64,000 nt of DNA, taken from the NCBI GenBank assembly GCA_004020545.1, contig SAQE01000019.1, positions 1-64,000 on the forward strand, in the 5' to 3' direction. Of the stretch, positions 25,089 through 33,930 are shown piece after piece. Position 1 is the first letter of the stretch. Every line of letters starts with the position of its first letter. This stretch comes from Mesorhizobium sp. (GTDB taxonomy: Bacteria > Pseudomonadota > Alphaproteobacteria > Rhizobiales > Rhizobiaceae). The translations under genes were made by a program, and so were the position numbers. The notes beneath the pieces were generated by a model. It saw only the letters and a list, made by a program, of their open reading frames with translations, searched no databases and had not been told where the DNA came from.

Positions 25089-27902
25089 ATGGAACAGCGC
25101 CGGTCATCGCAGAGCTTCAAGCGTAAGGAACTGGTCGCAAAGCTCAACGCCACGGGGGTGCGCGCCTTCAAGGCCGCGGCCGACACGGCCAAGTTGCGCG
25201 GCAATCCCTATGTCGAGCTCGTCCATTTCATTCAGCAACTGGTGCTGTCGGAGCGTTCGGACGTGCAGATGATCCTCGCCGATGCCGGCGTGGATGCCAG
25301 TCGTCTGTCAGCGGACATGACCCGCGCCATCGACAAGCTGCCCTATGGCGCCACCTCGGTGGAGGAATTCTCCGACCACATCTTCCACGCCATCCAGGAA
25401 GGCTGGAACCTGGCAACGCTGGAATTCGGCGTCGAAGCGGTGCGCAGCGCCCATATCCTGCTTGCCTGTCTGAAGACGCCGGTGCTGGAAGGCCTGGTGT
25501 CGAAGATCAGCGCCGAGTTCGACAAGATCGACGCCGATGGTGTCGTTGCCCGCTTCGCCGATGTCACCGAAGGCTCGCTCGAAGCCGGCTCAGCTCCCGC
25601 CGCAGCCGCCGCCGAGACGCCGATGAAGCGCGGTCCGGGTGGGGATTCGGCTCTGGCCAAATACGCCACCGACCTCACCCAGCGCGCCCGCGACGGCAAG
25701 ATCGATCCGGTCGTCGGCCGCGATCCGGAGATCCGGCAGATCGTCGACATCCTGATGCGACGCCGGCAAAACAATCCGATCCTGACCGGTGAGGCCGGCG
25801 TCGGCAAAACGGCGGTCGTCGAAGGTTTTGCGCTGCGCATCGCCCAGGGCGATGTGCCGCCGACGCTGCAGAACGTCAGCGTACGCATGCTCGATGTCGG
25901 GCTGATGCAGGCGGGCGCCAGCGTCAAGGGCGAGTTCGAGAAGCGGCTGAAGGCGGTCATCGACGAGGTCCAGGCGTCCGAGACGCCGATCATCCTGTTC
26001 ATCGACGAGGCGCACACGCTGATCGGCGCCGGCGGCGCGGCGGGCACCGGCGACGCGGCCAATCTCCTGAAGCCGGCGCTGGCACGCGGCGAGCTGCGTA
26101 CCATCGCGGCCACGACCTGGGCCGAATACAAGCAGCACATCGAGAAGGACCCGGCGCTGACGCGCCGGTTCCAGGTGGTCAAGATCGACGAGCCGTCGGA
26201 AGCGGTAGCCGTGCTGATGCTGCGCGGCGTCGCCGGCGTGCTGGAGCAGCACCACAAGGTGCAGATCCTGGACGAAGCGATCGAGGCGGCGGTTGCGCTT
26301 TCGCACCGTTACATCCCGGCGCGGCAATTGCCGGACAAGGCGGTCAGCCTGCTCGACACCGCCTGTGCCCGCGTCGCCATTTCGCAGCATGCGACGCCGG
26401 CCGAGGTCGAGGACATTCTGCGCCGCCGCCAGGCGCTGGAGGTCGAGCTCGGTATCATCGGCCGCGAGGCGGCGATCGGCATCGAGGTCGCCGACCGGCA
26501 GGCCCGCGTCGACGTTGGGCTGGCGCAAACCGAGACCACGCTTGCCGCCGCCCAGGCGCGCTGGGACCGGGAAAAAGCGCTGGTGGCCGAGATCCTCGAC
26601 CTGCGCGCCAAATTGCGCGGCGAGGGCGTGCCGCTCGACGACGCCGCGACTGCTGCGGAAATGGAGAGCGCCGACGCGGCAGCAAAGGCGCCTGAGCAAA
26701 AGCCGGCCGAGAGCAAGGCCGCCGAGACCAAGCCTCAGAAAGCCAAGGCTTCGAAAGCCAAGGGGGCAAAGGCTGCGAAGGCCGAAGCAGCTTCTGCCGA
26801 GCCGGTGGACGAAGCCGCCGCCGACCTCGCGCGGCTGCGCGAATTGATGGCGGAGCTCGCCGCCGCGCAGGGCGAGACGCCGCTGATCCTGCCGTCGGTC
26901 GACCGCAATGCGGTCGCAGCCGTCGTGCAGGACTGGACCGGCATCCCGACAGGACGCATGCTGTCCAGCCAGACAGAAAAAGCCCTCAGGCTCGCGGCCA
27001 CTTTGTCCGAGCGCGTGGTCGGCCAGGACCATGCGATGGAGATGATCGCCAAGCGCGTGCAGACCAGCCGCGCCGGCCTCGGCGCGCCGGAAAAGCCTGT
27101 CGGCGTGTTCCTGCTTTGCGGCCCCTCGGGCGTCGGTAAGACCGAGACCGCGCTGGCGCTGGCCGAGACGCTCTATGGCGGCGAGCAGAACCTGATCTCG
27201 ATCAACATGTCCGAGTTCCAGGAAGCGCATACGGTCTCGACGCTGAAGGGCGCGCCGCCCGGCTATGTCGGCTACGGCAAGGGCGGCATCCTGACCGAGG
27301 CGGTCCGTAGAAAACCCTATTCGGTGATCCTGCTCGACGAGGTCGAGAAGGCCCATCCCGATGTGCACGAGATATTCTTCCAGGTCTTCGACAAGGGCAT
27401 GATGGACGACAGCGAGGGCCGGCGCATCGATTTCAAGAACACGCTGATCCTGCTCACCTCGAATGTCGGCTCCGATGTCATCATGGACCGCACAAGGAAC
27501 GGCACGGTGCGGACCGGGATCGACGATCTGGACACAGCGCTGCGCGCGCCTTTGCTGAAAGTCTTCCCTGCCGCCTTCCTTGGCCGCGTCGTCACCATTC
27601 CCTACTATCCGCTGTCGGATTCAATGATAGAGGCGATCACCCGGCACCAGTTCGCCAAGATCGCGCGGCGGCTGCGGGCGACGAACGATGCGGAGCTCGT
27701 CATCGGCGAAGGCGTCATGGACCTGGTCAAGGCGCGCTGCACCGAGATCGAATCCGGCGGCCGCATGATCGACGCCATCCTCACCAACACGCTGCTGCCG
27801 GAGCTCAGCCGCGGCGTGCTCAACCGCTCGCTCGAGGGCGCGAAGATGACGAAGGTCACCGTCGGCGCCTCGGCGGAAGGGTTCACCTACTCGTTCGAAT
27901 AG
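25089..27902 (+). CDS. tssH: T6SS sheath-recycling AAA+ ATPase TssH (ClpV)
   Basis: 937 residues from ATG 25089 (SD GGGAG); upstream in-frame starts at 25050 or 25014 lack support. N-terminal Clp-N domain (about 10-160), first AAA+ module with Walker A GEAGVGKTAVVEG (about 235) and Walker B IILFIDEAHTLIGAGG, a middle coiled-coil region, and second AAA+ module with GPSGVGKTETALAL (about 678) and VILLDEVEKAHPDV. Unusual is a Lys/Ala/Glu low-complexity insert at about residues 526-577 inside the middle region. It disassembles contracted TssB/TssC sheaths. Confidence 0.95.
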   Translation: MEQRRSSQSFKRKELVAKLNATGVRAFKAAADTAKLRGNPYVELVHFIQQLVLSERSDVQMILADAGVDASRLSADMTRAIDKLPYGATSVEEFSDHIFHAIQEGWNLATLEFGVEAVRSAHILLACLKTPVLEGLVSKISAEFDKIDADGVVARFADVTEGSLEAGSAPAAAAAETPMKRGPGGDSALAKYATDLTQRARDGKIDPVVGRDPEIRQIVDILMRRRQNNPILTGEAGVGKTAVVEGFALRIAQGDVPPTLQNVSVRMLDVGLMQAGASVKGEFEKRLKAVIDEVQASETPIILFIDEAHTLIGAGGAAGTGDAANLLKPALARGELRTIAATTWAEYKQHIEKDPALTRRFQVVKIDEPSEAVAVLMLRGVAGVLEQHHKVQILDEAIEAAVALSHRYIPARQLPDKAVSLLDTACARVAISQHATPAEVEDILRRRQALEVELGIIGREAAIGIEVADRQARVDVGLAQTETTLAAAQARWDREKALVAEILDLRAKLRGEGVPLDDAATAAEMESADAAAKAPEQKPAESKAAETKPQKAKASKAKGAKAAKAEAASAEPVDEAAADLARLRELMAELAAAQGETPLILPSVDRNAVAAVVQDWTGIPTGRMLSSQTEKALRLAATLSERVVGQDHAMEMIAKRVQTSRAGLGAPEKPVGVFLLCGPSGVGKTETALALAETLYGGEQNLISINMSEFQEAHTVSTLKGAPPGYVGYGKGGILTEAVRRKPYSVILLDEVEKAHPDVHEIFFQVFDKGMMDDSEGRRIDFKNTLILLTSNVGSDVIMDRTRNGTVRTGIDDLDTALRAPLLKVFPAAFLGRVVTIPYYPLSDSMIEAITRHQFAKIARRLRATNDAELVIGEGVMDLVKARCTEIESGGRMIDAILTNTLLPELSRGVLNRSLEGAKMTKVTVGASAEGFTYSFE

Positions 27903-27932
27903 TGGGGCCTGGGCGTAAAAAATTCGGCGCCA

Positions 27933-27960
27933 TGTCACATTGGCGGATGCCTCGCTCGTC
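27933..27960 (+). promoter_or_regulatory. Putative ECF41-dependent promoter
   Basis: TGTCACA at 27933-27939 and CGTC at 27957-27960, 17 bp apart by my count. The published ECF41 promoter consensus is TGTCACA, about 16 bp, CGTC. It lies 31 bp upstream of the carboxymuconolactone-decarboxylase-like gene that is co-transcribed with an ECF41 sigma gene, so autoregulation is expected. Confidence 0.7.
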
Positions 27961-27991
27961 TTGAGGTCGGAACCAACGAAAGGAACCGACC

Positions 27992-28480
27992 ATGACTGCC
28001 AGACTTGACCCCCTTGCCGCCGCCCCCTCGCTGATGAGGGAATGGCACCGCGCCTCGCTCGCGATCTCCGCCAGCCTCGATCCGGCGCTCGCCGAGCTCA
28101 TCGAAATCCGCTCCTCCCAGATCAACGGCTGCGCCAACTGCATCAATTTGCACACCACCTACGCCCGCGAACGCGGAGAAACCGAGCAGCGCGTCTACCT
28201 GCTGGCGGCCTGGCGCGAGGCGCCGTGCTATACCGACCGCGAACGCGCCGCGCTCGGCTGGACCGAAGCGCTGACGCGCATCAGCGAAGGCCATACGCAT
28301 GAGGCCGCTTACGAAGCGCTGAAGGACCATTTCACCGAGGAGGAGCGGGTGAAGCTCACCCTGATGATCAACATCATCAATGGCTGGAACCGCATCGCGG
28401 TCGGCTTCGGCGGCTTCGTCGATCCGGCGGCCCTGAAAGCCGCCAATGCGACGGCCTCCAACAAGGCGGCCGCCGCTTGA
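27992..28480 (+). CDS. Carboxymuconolactone decarboxylase / AhpD-family protein
   Basis: 162 residues, preceded by SD AAGGAA. The AhpD-like core motif ...EIRSSQINGCANCINLHT (about residues 38-56) has a CANC redox pair and a conserved His. Such proteins are peroxidase or disulfide-exchange enzymes; the substrate here is unknown. Genes of this family are the most common partners and targets of ECF41 sigma factors. The TGA stop overlaps the TTG start of the sigma gene, so the two are coupled. Confidence 0.9.
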   Translation: MTARLDPLAAAPSLMREWHRASLAISASLDPALAELIEIRSSQINGCANCINLHTTYARERGETEQRVYLLAAWREAPCYTDRERAALGWTEALTRISEGHTHEAAYEALKDHFTEEERVKLTLMINIINGWNRIAVGFGGFVDPAALKAANATASNKAAAA

Positions 28481-29337
28481 CGGCGGAGCCGGCATCAAAG
28501 GGCGCGGCGGCAGTGTTCGAGCCGCTGCGCCCGAAGCTGATGCGGGTCGCCTACCGCATGCTGGGCTCAATAGCCGACGCCGAGGACATGGTGCAGGAGG
28601 CTTTCGTCCGCTGGATGGGGGCCGACCGCGCCGAGGTGCGCGAGCCCGAGGCGTTCCTGCGCCGCACGGTCACCCGCCTCTGCCTCGACCAGCTCAAATC
28701 CGCGCGCCACCAGCGCGAGACCTATGTCGGCTCCTGGCTTCCCGATCCGGTTGTCGAAGACGACGAACCGGATGACGTCACCTTGCCGCTGATGCTGGCG
28801 CTGGAGCGCCTGTCGCCGCTCGAGCGGGCGGCCTTCCTGCTGCACGACGTGTTCGGGCTGCAATTCGAGGAGGTTGCGGCTGAGATCGAGCGTGACCCTG
28901 CTGCGTGCCGTCAGCTCGCCGCCCGCGCCCGCAGCCATGTCCGGGAGGCGCGGCCGCGTTTCAAGGTCGAGAAGGAGCGTGGCCTTGAACTCGCCGAGGC
29001 CTTCTTCAACGCCTCGCGCAGCGGCGACATGAAGGCGCTGGGCGCCATGCTGAGCGCCGATGTCAGCGCCCATGCCGACGGCGGCGGCAAGCGTCCTGCG
29101 GCCATGGCGCCGGTCTTCGGCTACGATGCGGTCATCAAGCAGTACGAGACGATTGTCGCCTGGCTTAAGGACAATCGCTCGCAGCTCGTCCGCTTTGGCT
29201 TCATCAACGGGTTGCCGGGTTTCGTCACGCGCGAGTCCGATGGCGAGCTCCAGACGACCGCGCTGGACATCGAGGACGGCAAGATCGCGGCGATCTATGT
29301 GATGCGCAATCCCGACAAGCTGCGGCATCTGCATTAG
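28477..29337 (+). CDS. ECF41-family RNA polymerase sigma factor with SnoaL-like C-terminal domain
   Basis: 286 residues with TTG start overlapping the preceding stop (TTGA). Region 2 reads LMRVAYRMLGSIADAEDMVQ and region 4 reads LSPLERAAFLLHDVFGLQFEE. A C-terminal SnoaL-like domain (about 165-286) follows. Three ECF41 markers are present: WLPDP in the linker (about 87-91), DGGGK (201-205) and NPDKL near the end. In studied ECF41 proteins the C-terminal domain controls activity in place of an anti-sigma factor, and none is encoded here. The candidate target promoter lies ahead of the preceding gene. Confidence 0.93.
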   Translation: MTAEPASKGAAAVFEPLRPKLMRVAYRMLGSIADAEDMVQEAFVRWMGADRAEVREPEAFLRRTVTRLCLDQLKSARHQRETYVGSWLPDPVVEDDEPDDVTLPLMLALERLSPLERAAFLLHDVFGLQFEEVAAEIERDPAACRQLAARARSHVREARPRFKVEKERGLELAEAFFNASRSGDMKALGAMLSADVSAHADGGGKRPAAMAPVFGYDAVIKQYETIVAWLKDNRSQLVRFGFINGLPGFVTRESDGELQTTALDIEDGKIAAIYVMRNPDKLRHLH

Positions 29338-29445
29338 CAGTCGCAACTGGCCAGAGCATTTGCAAGGTTGCTGACGGAACCTTTGTTCCGCTGGCGATTT
29401 TGGCTATATGTTTCGGTACCTGATGGCCAGAAGGGTTGTTTGACG

Positions 29446-29721
29446 ATGACGACGAAAAACCTTGCGATCTCCACTGTCGTTCTGGCCATGGCCGTTGCCG
29501 TATCCGCCCCGGCATTTGCCGGCGACCGGCACCATCATCGTCCGGTCGAGCAGGAACGCTACGTTCCCGCCGAAGGCGACCTCATCGACATCCTGTTCGG
29601 CGGACCGCGCTATTATGATGCCATGCTGGTCACCACGGCGGCGGGGGCCTGCTCCTACCACCGGACGGGGCCGGACGCGAACGCGCTGAACAAGATCAAC
29701 GATCATCACTGCGGAAAATAG
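29446..29721 (+). CDS. Small exported protein (91 aa)
   Basis: 91 residues from ATG 29446. The first 25 residues (MTTKNLAISTVVLAMAVAVS, then APAFA) are a Sec signal peptide. The mature part has a His run (DRHHHRP), a hydrophobic centre, and two Cys residues that could form a disulfide (AGACSYH and the terminal HHCGK). No family is recognised. It follows the ECF41 gene by 108 bp on the same strand but has no evident link to it. Confidence 0.7.
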   Translation: MTTKNLAISTVVLAMAVAVSAPAFAGDRHHHRPVEQERYVPAEGDLIDILFGGPRYYDAMLVTTAAGACSYHRTGPDANALNKINDHHCGK

Positions 29722-29887
29722 GCCACCCGCACCAGTCTTTCGTTCCGCGTGGCCACCCGGCCGCTCGGTCGCGACCGCTTCTGATTTTCGCCGCTCCCTT
29801 GTTGGGTTCACCGAGGCTGACCGGTCGGGCGGCCGGCTGCTGGCTTCCGTGCGGGTCTCAAACCATCGCACACATTCGGCCCCAAAC

Positions 29888-29899
29888 ATTGTATACAAT
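29888..29899. promoter_or_regulatory. GntR/FadR-type operator dyad ATTGTATACAAT
   Basis: A perfect 12-bp palindrome 105 bp upstream of the transporter substrate-binding gene. Its core TGTATACA fits the FadR/FCD-subfamily GntR consensus (yGTM-N0-1-KACr), and the operon ends in a GntR-FCD gene. TACAAT inside the dyad could itself be a -10 box, which would give repression by occlusion; TTGACA also occurs at 29914-29919 without a good -10. Confidence 0.6.
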
Positions 29900-30003
29900 A
29901 ATAAAGAAAGATGTTGACAATCTGTCGCAGCCGGTTTCCCTTAAGCCATCCGCGCAGCCGATGAGCAAAACACAAAGCGCGATAACCAGAAGGGGAACTG
30001 CAG

Positions 30004-31206
30004 ATGATCAACCGACGCTCGACTCTGAAATCGATGGTGCTTGGCGCCGTCTCGACCCTGGCTATTGCTGCTGTCGGCATTCCGTCCGCGCAGGCCGAAA
30101 ACAAGGAGCTGAAGATCGGCTTCGTTGGCGTCACCAGCGGCCCCGCCGCCGCCTGGGGCACGTCGAACGTGCGCTCGATGCAGACGCGCGCCGCCTGGCT
30201 TAATGAAAAAGGCGGCGTCAAGATCGGCAGCGACACCTACAACATCAACATCGTCACCTTCGACGACCAAAAGGACCCCAAGCGCGCCATCGCCGGCATG
30301 GAAAAGATGGCGCAGGAAGGCATCCACTATGTCGTCGGGCCGAATGTCGATGACGGCGCCGCCGCGGTGCGCCCTGTCGCCGAGGCCAATGGCATCATTT
30401 ATTTCCCCTATGCCTTCCCGAAGGCGCTTTACCAGAAGCCGGCCTCGAATGCCGTGCTCGGCATGATCGCCAATTACCAGTCGGGCCCGGCGATCTACAA
30501 ATACCTCAAGGAAAACAATGGCGTGAAGACGATCGCCTTTGTCGCCGCGAACGAATCCGACCCGCTCAGCCAGCGTGACAGCGGCGTCGAGGCGGCCAAG
30601 GCGCTCGGGCTCGACGTCGTCGCCCAGAACGACACCTATCAGAACGACACCCGCGACTTCACCCCGGTGCTGACGCCGATCGTCGCGCTGAAACCCGACC
30701 TGCTGGTGCTGTCGGGCGTTGCGCCCGCCAATGCGCCGCTGCTGATCCGCGCCGCCCGCGAACTCGGATACGAGGGTCTGATTTCGACCGAAACCGCGCA
30801 GGACGCCAAGGTCCTGGAGGAGGGCGCCGGCGAATACGCCAACGGCTTCATCTCCGTCGGCGGCGCCTCGACCCCGGAGATCGCGTCCGACGAGATGAAG
30901 GAGTTCGTCGCCCGCTACACCAAGATGTTCGGCGAATACAACGACGAGTCCAACACCAAGGTCTACGCGCTGGAATACATCCTCGACACGCTGAAGGCCA
31001 ATCCGGCGGCAATCAACGACGTCGCGGAATTCAAGAAGACCATCGACACGTTCTCGGCGCCCAATCCCTTCCTGAAGGGCGACGCCAAGCTGAGCTATGT
31101 CGGCACGACTTCGTTCGGCCAGAAGCGCCAGCTCGCCGTGCCGATGGTGGTCAACGAGTACAAGGACGGCGCATTCCAGACCCTGTTCGTCGGCTCCGTC
31201 GACTAG
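30004..31206 (+). CDS. ABC transporter substrate-binding protein, branched-chain amino-acid type
   Basis: 400 residues. Signal peptide with basic start (MINRRSTLKSMVLGAVSTLA) and cleavage after SAQA (about residue 29). The mature protein is a type-I periplasmic binding protein (Peripla_BP_6): IGFVGVTSGPAAAWGTSNVR, EGIHYVVGPNVDDGAAAVRP, and LKPDLLVLSGVAPANAPLLIRA. The ligand cannot be read from sequence; linkage to a hydantoin-type racemase suggests a hydantoin, ureide or related cyclic amide or an amino acid derived from it. First gene of a seven-gene operon. Confidence 0.9.
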   Translation: MINRRSTLKSMVLGAVSTLAIAAVGIPSAQAENKELKIGFVGVTSGPAAAWGTSNVRSMQTRAAWLNEKGGVKIGSDTYNINIVTFDDQKDPKRAIAGMEKMAQEGIHYVVGPNVDDGAAAVRPVAEANGIIYFPYAFPKALYQKPASNAVLGMIANYQSGPAIYKYLKENNGVKTIAFVAANESDPLSQRDSGVEAAKALGLDVVAQNDTYQNDTRDFTPVLTPIVALKPDLLVLSGVAPANAPLLIRAARELGYEGLISTETAQDAKVLEEGAGEYANGFISVGGASTPEIASDEMKEFVARYTKMFGEYNDESNTKVYALEYILDTLKANPAAINDVAEFKKTIDTFSAPNPFLKGDAKLSYVGTTSFGQKRQLAVPMVVNEYKDGAFQTLFVGSVD

Positions 31207-31240
31207 GGTCGGGTTCCTAAGGTTACTTCCTCCCGCATGC

Positions 31241-31270
31241 CGGGGGTCCGGGCGATGCTCGGGCCCCGCG
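31241..31270 (+). other. Intercistronic hairpin after substrate-binding gene
   Basis: Between the binding protein and first permease a GC-rich stem can form: CGGGG (31241-31245) with CCCCG (31264-31268), with an inner CCG/CGG stem. It lacks a U-run, so it is more likely an mRNA-stabilising or attenuating structure that keeps binding-protein levels above the membrane components than a terminator. Confidence 0.4.
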
Positions 31271-31286
31271 GAAGATCGAAGGTTCC

Positions 31287-32153
31287 ATGGAACAGGTTAT
31301 CGCTAACGGATTGTATCTCGGTGCCCAATACGCGCTGATCGCGCTGGGCCTCACCCTGATCTTCGCCCTGATGAACGTGCTCAACTTCGCCCACGGGCAG
31401 ATGTACGTTCTGGGCGGGTTCATCACCTACACCATCTACGGTCAGCTCGGCCTGCCTTTCGTCGTGGCGCTGCTGGCGTCCGGTGTGACGCTCGCCGTGA
31501 TCGGCGCGCTGATGGAGAAATTCCTCTTCCGCACCGTCATCAGGCGCAGCCTGCGCGAGGAAAGCACGATGCTGCTCGCCGCGGCGACAGCCTTCTTTTT
31601 CGACGCGGTCATCCTGCTGTTGTTCGGTGAGAAGCAGCGCGGCGTTCCCAAGATCGTCAAAGGCGTTTTCAACGAGGGCGGCATCATCATGCCTTACGAC
31701 CGTCTGGTCGTCGGCGCCCTCGCTTTGATCTTCATCGCGGCCTTCGTCCTCTACATCCAGTACAGCCGGGTCGGCCGCGCCATGCGGGCGCTGGCCCAGG
31801 ATCGCGTCGCCGCGCAATTGATGGGCGTCAAGGTCGATCGCTATTCGATGATCGGCTTTGCCATGGGCGCCATGCTGGCCGGCATCGTCGGCGGCCTTCT
31901 GGTCACAATTACCGGCGTCAATTCCGGCATCGGCGGACCGATTTCGATCAAGGCCTTCCTGATGGTGATGATCGGCGGCGCCGGCGTCGTGGGCGGCGCC
32001 ATCGCCGGTGGCTTCATTCTCGGCATGATGGAGTCGATCGGCCTTACCGTGTTGCGTCAGTATGGCGACGTCACCTACCTCGCCATCTTTGCTGCGCTGA
32101 TGGTGTTCCTGTCGATCCGCCCCAACGGGTTGATGGGCAAGCCGTGGGGTTGA
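31287..32153 (+). CDS. Branched-chain-type ABC transporter permease (LivH-like)
   Basis: 288 residues. Text such as NGLYLGAQYALIALGLTLIF, MNVLNFAHGQMYVLGGF and RAMRALAQDRVAAQLMGV is the LivH permease signature, including the EAA-like cytoplasmic loop. Seven to eight hydrophobic segments are visible. It pairs with the LivM-like permease 7 bp downstream. Confidence 0.92.
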   Translation: MEQVIANGLYLGAQYALIALGLTLIFALMNVLNFAHGQMYVLGGFITYTIYGQLGLPFVVALLASGVTLAVIGALMEKFLFRTVIRRSLREESTMLLAAATAFFFDAVILLLFGEKQRGVPKIVKGVFNEGGIIMPYDRLVVGALALIFIAAFVLYIQYSRVGRAMRALAQDRVAAQLMGVKVDRYSMIGFAMGAMLAGIVGGLLVTITGVNSGIGGPISIKAFLMVMIGGAGVVGGAIAGGFILGMMESIGLTVLRQYGDVTYLAIFAALMVFLSIRPNGLMGKPWG

Positions 32154-32160
32154 TCGTGCC

Positions 32161-33147
32161 ATGACGCATCCTGCCATGATGCTCAGCGTGAAGATCGCCT
32201 CGGTCGCTGTCTTCCTGGCGATCGTCTTTATCGCCGTGCCGGTTCTGATCGCGGCGAGCGGCCGCACCGACCTTTACTACACGCTGACCTCAGTGGCGCT
32301 GCTCAGCATCGCCAGCGCCGGCGTGTGGCTCACCTTCTATATCGGCCGGATCAATATCGGCCAGGGCGCCTATGCGCTGATGGGCGGCTACGTGTCGGCC
32401 ATCCTCGTAATGAACCACGGCTGGTCGTTCTGGCCGACGCTGCCGGTCGCAGGCCTGTTCTGCGCGGCAGCAAGCGTGCTCATCGGCCTGCCGATCCTGC
32501 GCCTGCGCGGGGTCTACTTCGCCATGGTGACGCTGACGCTGACCGAGGTCGCGCGGCTCCTGGCGTTGGCACTGCCGATCACCAACGGCGCCAAGGGCAT
32601 CGTCAGCATCCCGCTGCCCGGCGCGCTCTCGGTCTTCGGCCTCACCATCATTCCCGATTTCGCCACGTTGCAGAATCCCCGTCTGGCCTTCTATCTGCTG
32701 GCGGTCACGCTCATGGTGGTCTGCTTCGCGGTGATGTACCGGCTGGTTCATTCGCGTATCGGCAAGCTCTGCCAGTCGCTGCAGCAAAACGAGGAACTGG
32801 CCTCGTCCATCGGCGTCAACATCGCCTATCTGCGCGTCATCGCCTACGCCGTTTCGTCCTTCTTCGGCGGTGTCGCCGGCGCGATCTTCGCTGCCATTTC
32901 GCAATCGATCTATCCGTCGAGTTTCACCGTCACCGATTCCGTCAACTTCATGCTGAACTGTTTCCTCGGCGGTCTTGGCTACGTGTTCGGGCCGATGCTC
33001 GGCACGCTGGTGCTCTATTTCGGCTGGGACCTGCTCTTCCAGACCGGCGAGTTCCAGCTCCTGATCTACTCGGGCCTGATGATCGTGCTGATGCTTGTCT
33101 TACCCAATGGGCTGCTCAGCCTCGCCCTCCCGAGCCGGAAGAGTTGA
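32161..33147 (+). CDS. Branched-chain-type ABC transporter permease (LivM-like)
   Basis: 328 residues. Segment WLTFYIGRINIGQGAYALMG and the loop LCQSLQQNEELASSIGVNIAYLRV mark a LivM permease; about nine hydrophobic helices are present. It overlaps no neighbour but is only 3 bp from the ATPase gene, so the operon is tight. Confidence 0.92.
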   Translation: MTHPAMMLSVKIASVAVFLAIVFIAVPVLIAASGRTDLYYTLTSVALLSIASAGVWLTFYIGRINIGQGAYALMGGYVSAILVMNHGWSFWPTLPVAGLFCAAASVLIGLPILRLRGVYFAMVTLTLTEVARLLALALPITNGAKGIVSIPLPGALSVFGLTIIPDFATLQNPRLAFYLLAVTLMVVCFAVMYRLVHSRIGKLCQSLQQNEELASSIGVNIAYLRVIAYAVSSFFGGVAGAIFAAISQSIYPSSFTVTDSVNFMLNCFLGGLGYVFGPMLGTLVLYFGWDLLFQTGEFQLLIYSGLMIVLMLVLPNGLLSLALPSRKS

Positions 33148-33150
33148 GCC

Positions 33151-33930
33151 ATGGCTGACATGCTCGAAGTCTCAGGCCTGACGAAACGCTTCGGCGGTCT
33201 TGTCGCCGTCAACAACGTTTCCTTCTCTGTGCGCGAGAAGGAAATCCTCTCGGTCATCGGCCCCAACGGTGCCGGCAAATCGACGCTGTTCAAGCTGATC
33301 GCGTCGTTCCTCAGGCCGACATCCGGCGAAGTGCGCCTGAAGGGTGAGCGTATCTCGAACCTCGCGCCGCATATCGCAGCCCGCAAGGGTGTCGTCCGCA
33401 CCTTCCAGGAAACCACGATCTTCAAGAACATGAGCGTGCGCGACAACGTCATCATCGCGCATCACTTGCGTTCGAAGGCGAGCCTCGTCGGCTTCTTCCT
33501 CGGCACCGGCACGGCCAAGGCCGACGAAGCGGCTTTCGGCCAATCGGCCGACGAGATCCTGGCGCTGCTCGGCCTGGCCTCGCTTGCCGGCGAGACCGCC
33601 CACAACCTGCCGCACGGCCATTTGCGGGCGCTTGGCATCGCCATCGGCCTCGCCACGAACCCGTCGATCCTGCTGCTGGACGAGCCTTTCGCCGGCATGA
33701 ACCACGACGAGACGATGCGCATGGTGGCGATGGTGCGGCGCCTGCGCGATCTCGGCCTCACCATCCTGCTGGTCGAGCATGACATGCCGGCGGTGATGAA
33801 GATCTCGGACCGCATAGTGGTCCTCAATTTCGGGCAGAAGATCGCCGAGGGAACGCCGCCGGAAATCCAGGCCAACGAGAAGGTCATCGAAGCCTATCTC
33901 GGCAGCGAAGACGAGGCGATCGGCCTATGA
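33151..33930 (+). CDS. Branched-chain-type ABC transporter ATPase (LivG-like)
   Basis: 259 residues. Walker A GPNGAGKST (about 38-46) and Walker B SILLLDEPFAGMNHDE are intact, and the LivG-specific FQETTIFKNMSVRDNV is present. The ABC signature is degenerate, reading NLPHGHLRALGIA instead of an LSxGQ-type motif. Its stop overlaps the next start (ATGA). Confidence 0.92.
   Translation: MADMLEVSGLTKRFGGLVAVNNVSFSVREKEILSVIGPNGAGKSTLFKLIASFLRPTSGEVRLKGERISNLAPHIAARKGVVRTFQETTIFKNMSVRDNVIIAHHLRSKASLVGFFLGTGTAKADEAAFGQSADEILALLGLASLAGETAHNLPHGHLRALGIAIGLATNPSILLLDEPFAGMNHDETMRMVAMVRRLRDLGLTILLVEHDMPAVMKISDRIVVLNFGQKIAEGTPPEIQANEKVIEAYLGSEDEAIGL

Noticed and set aside
25590-27368. 592-codon minus-strand frame opposite tssH
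   Set aside because: Shadow of the ClpV gene; text lacks any domain.
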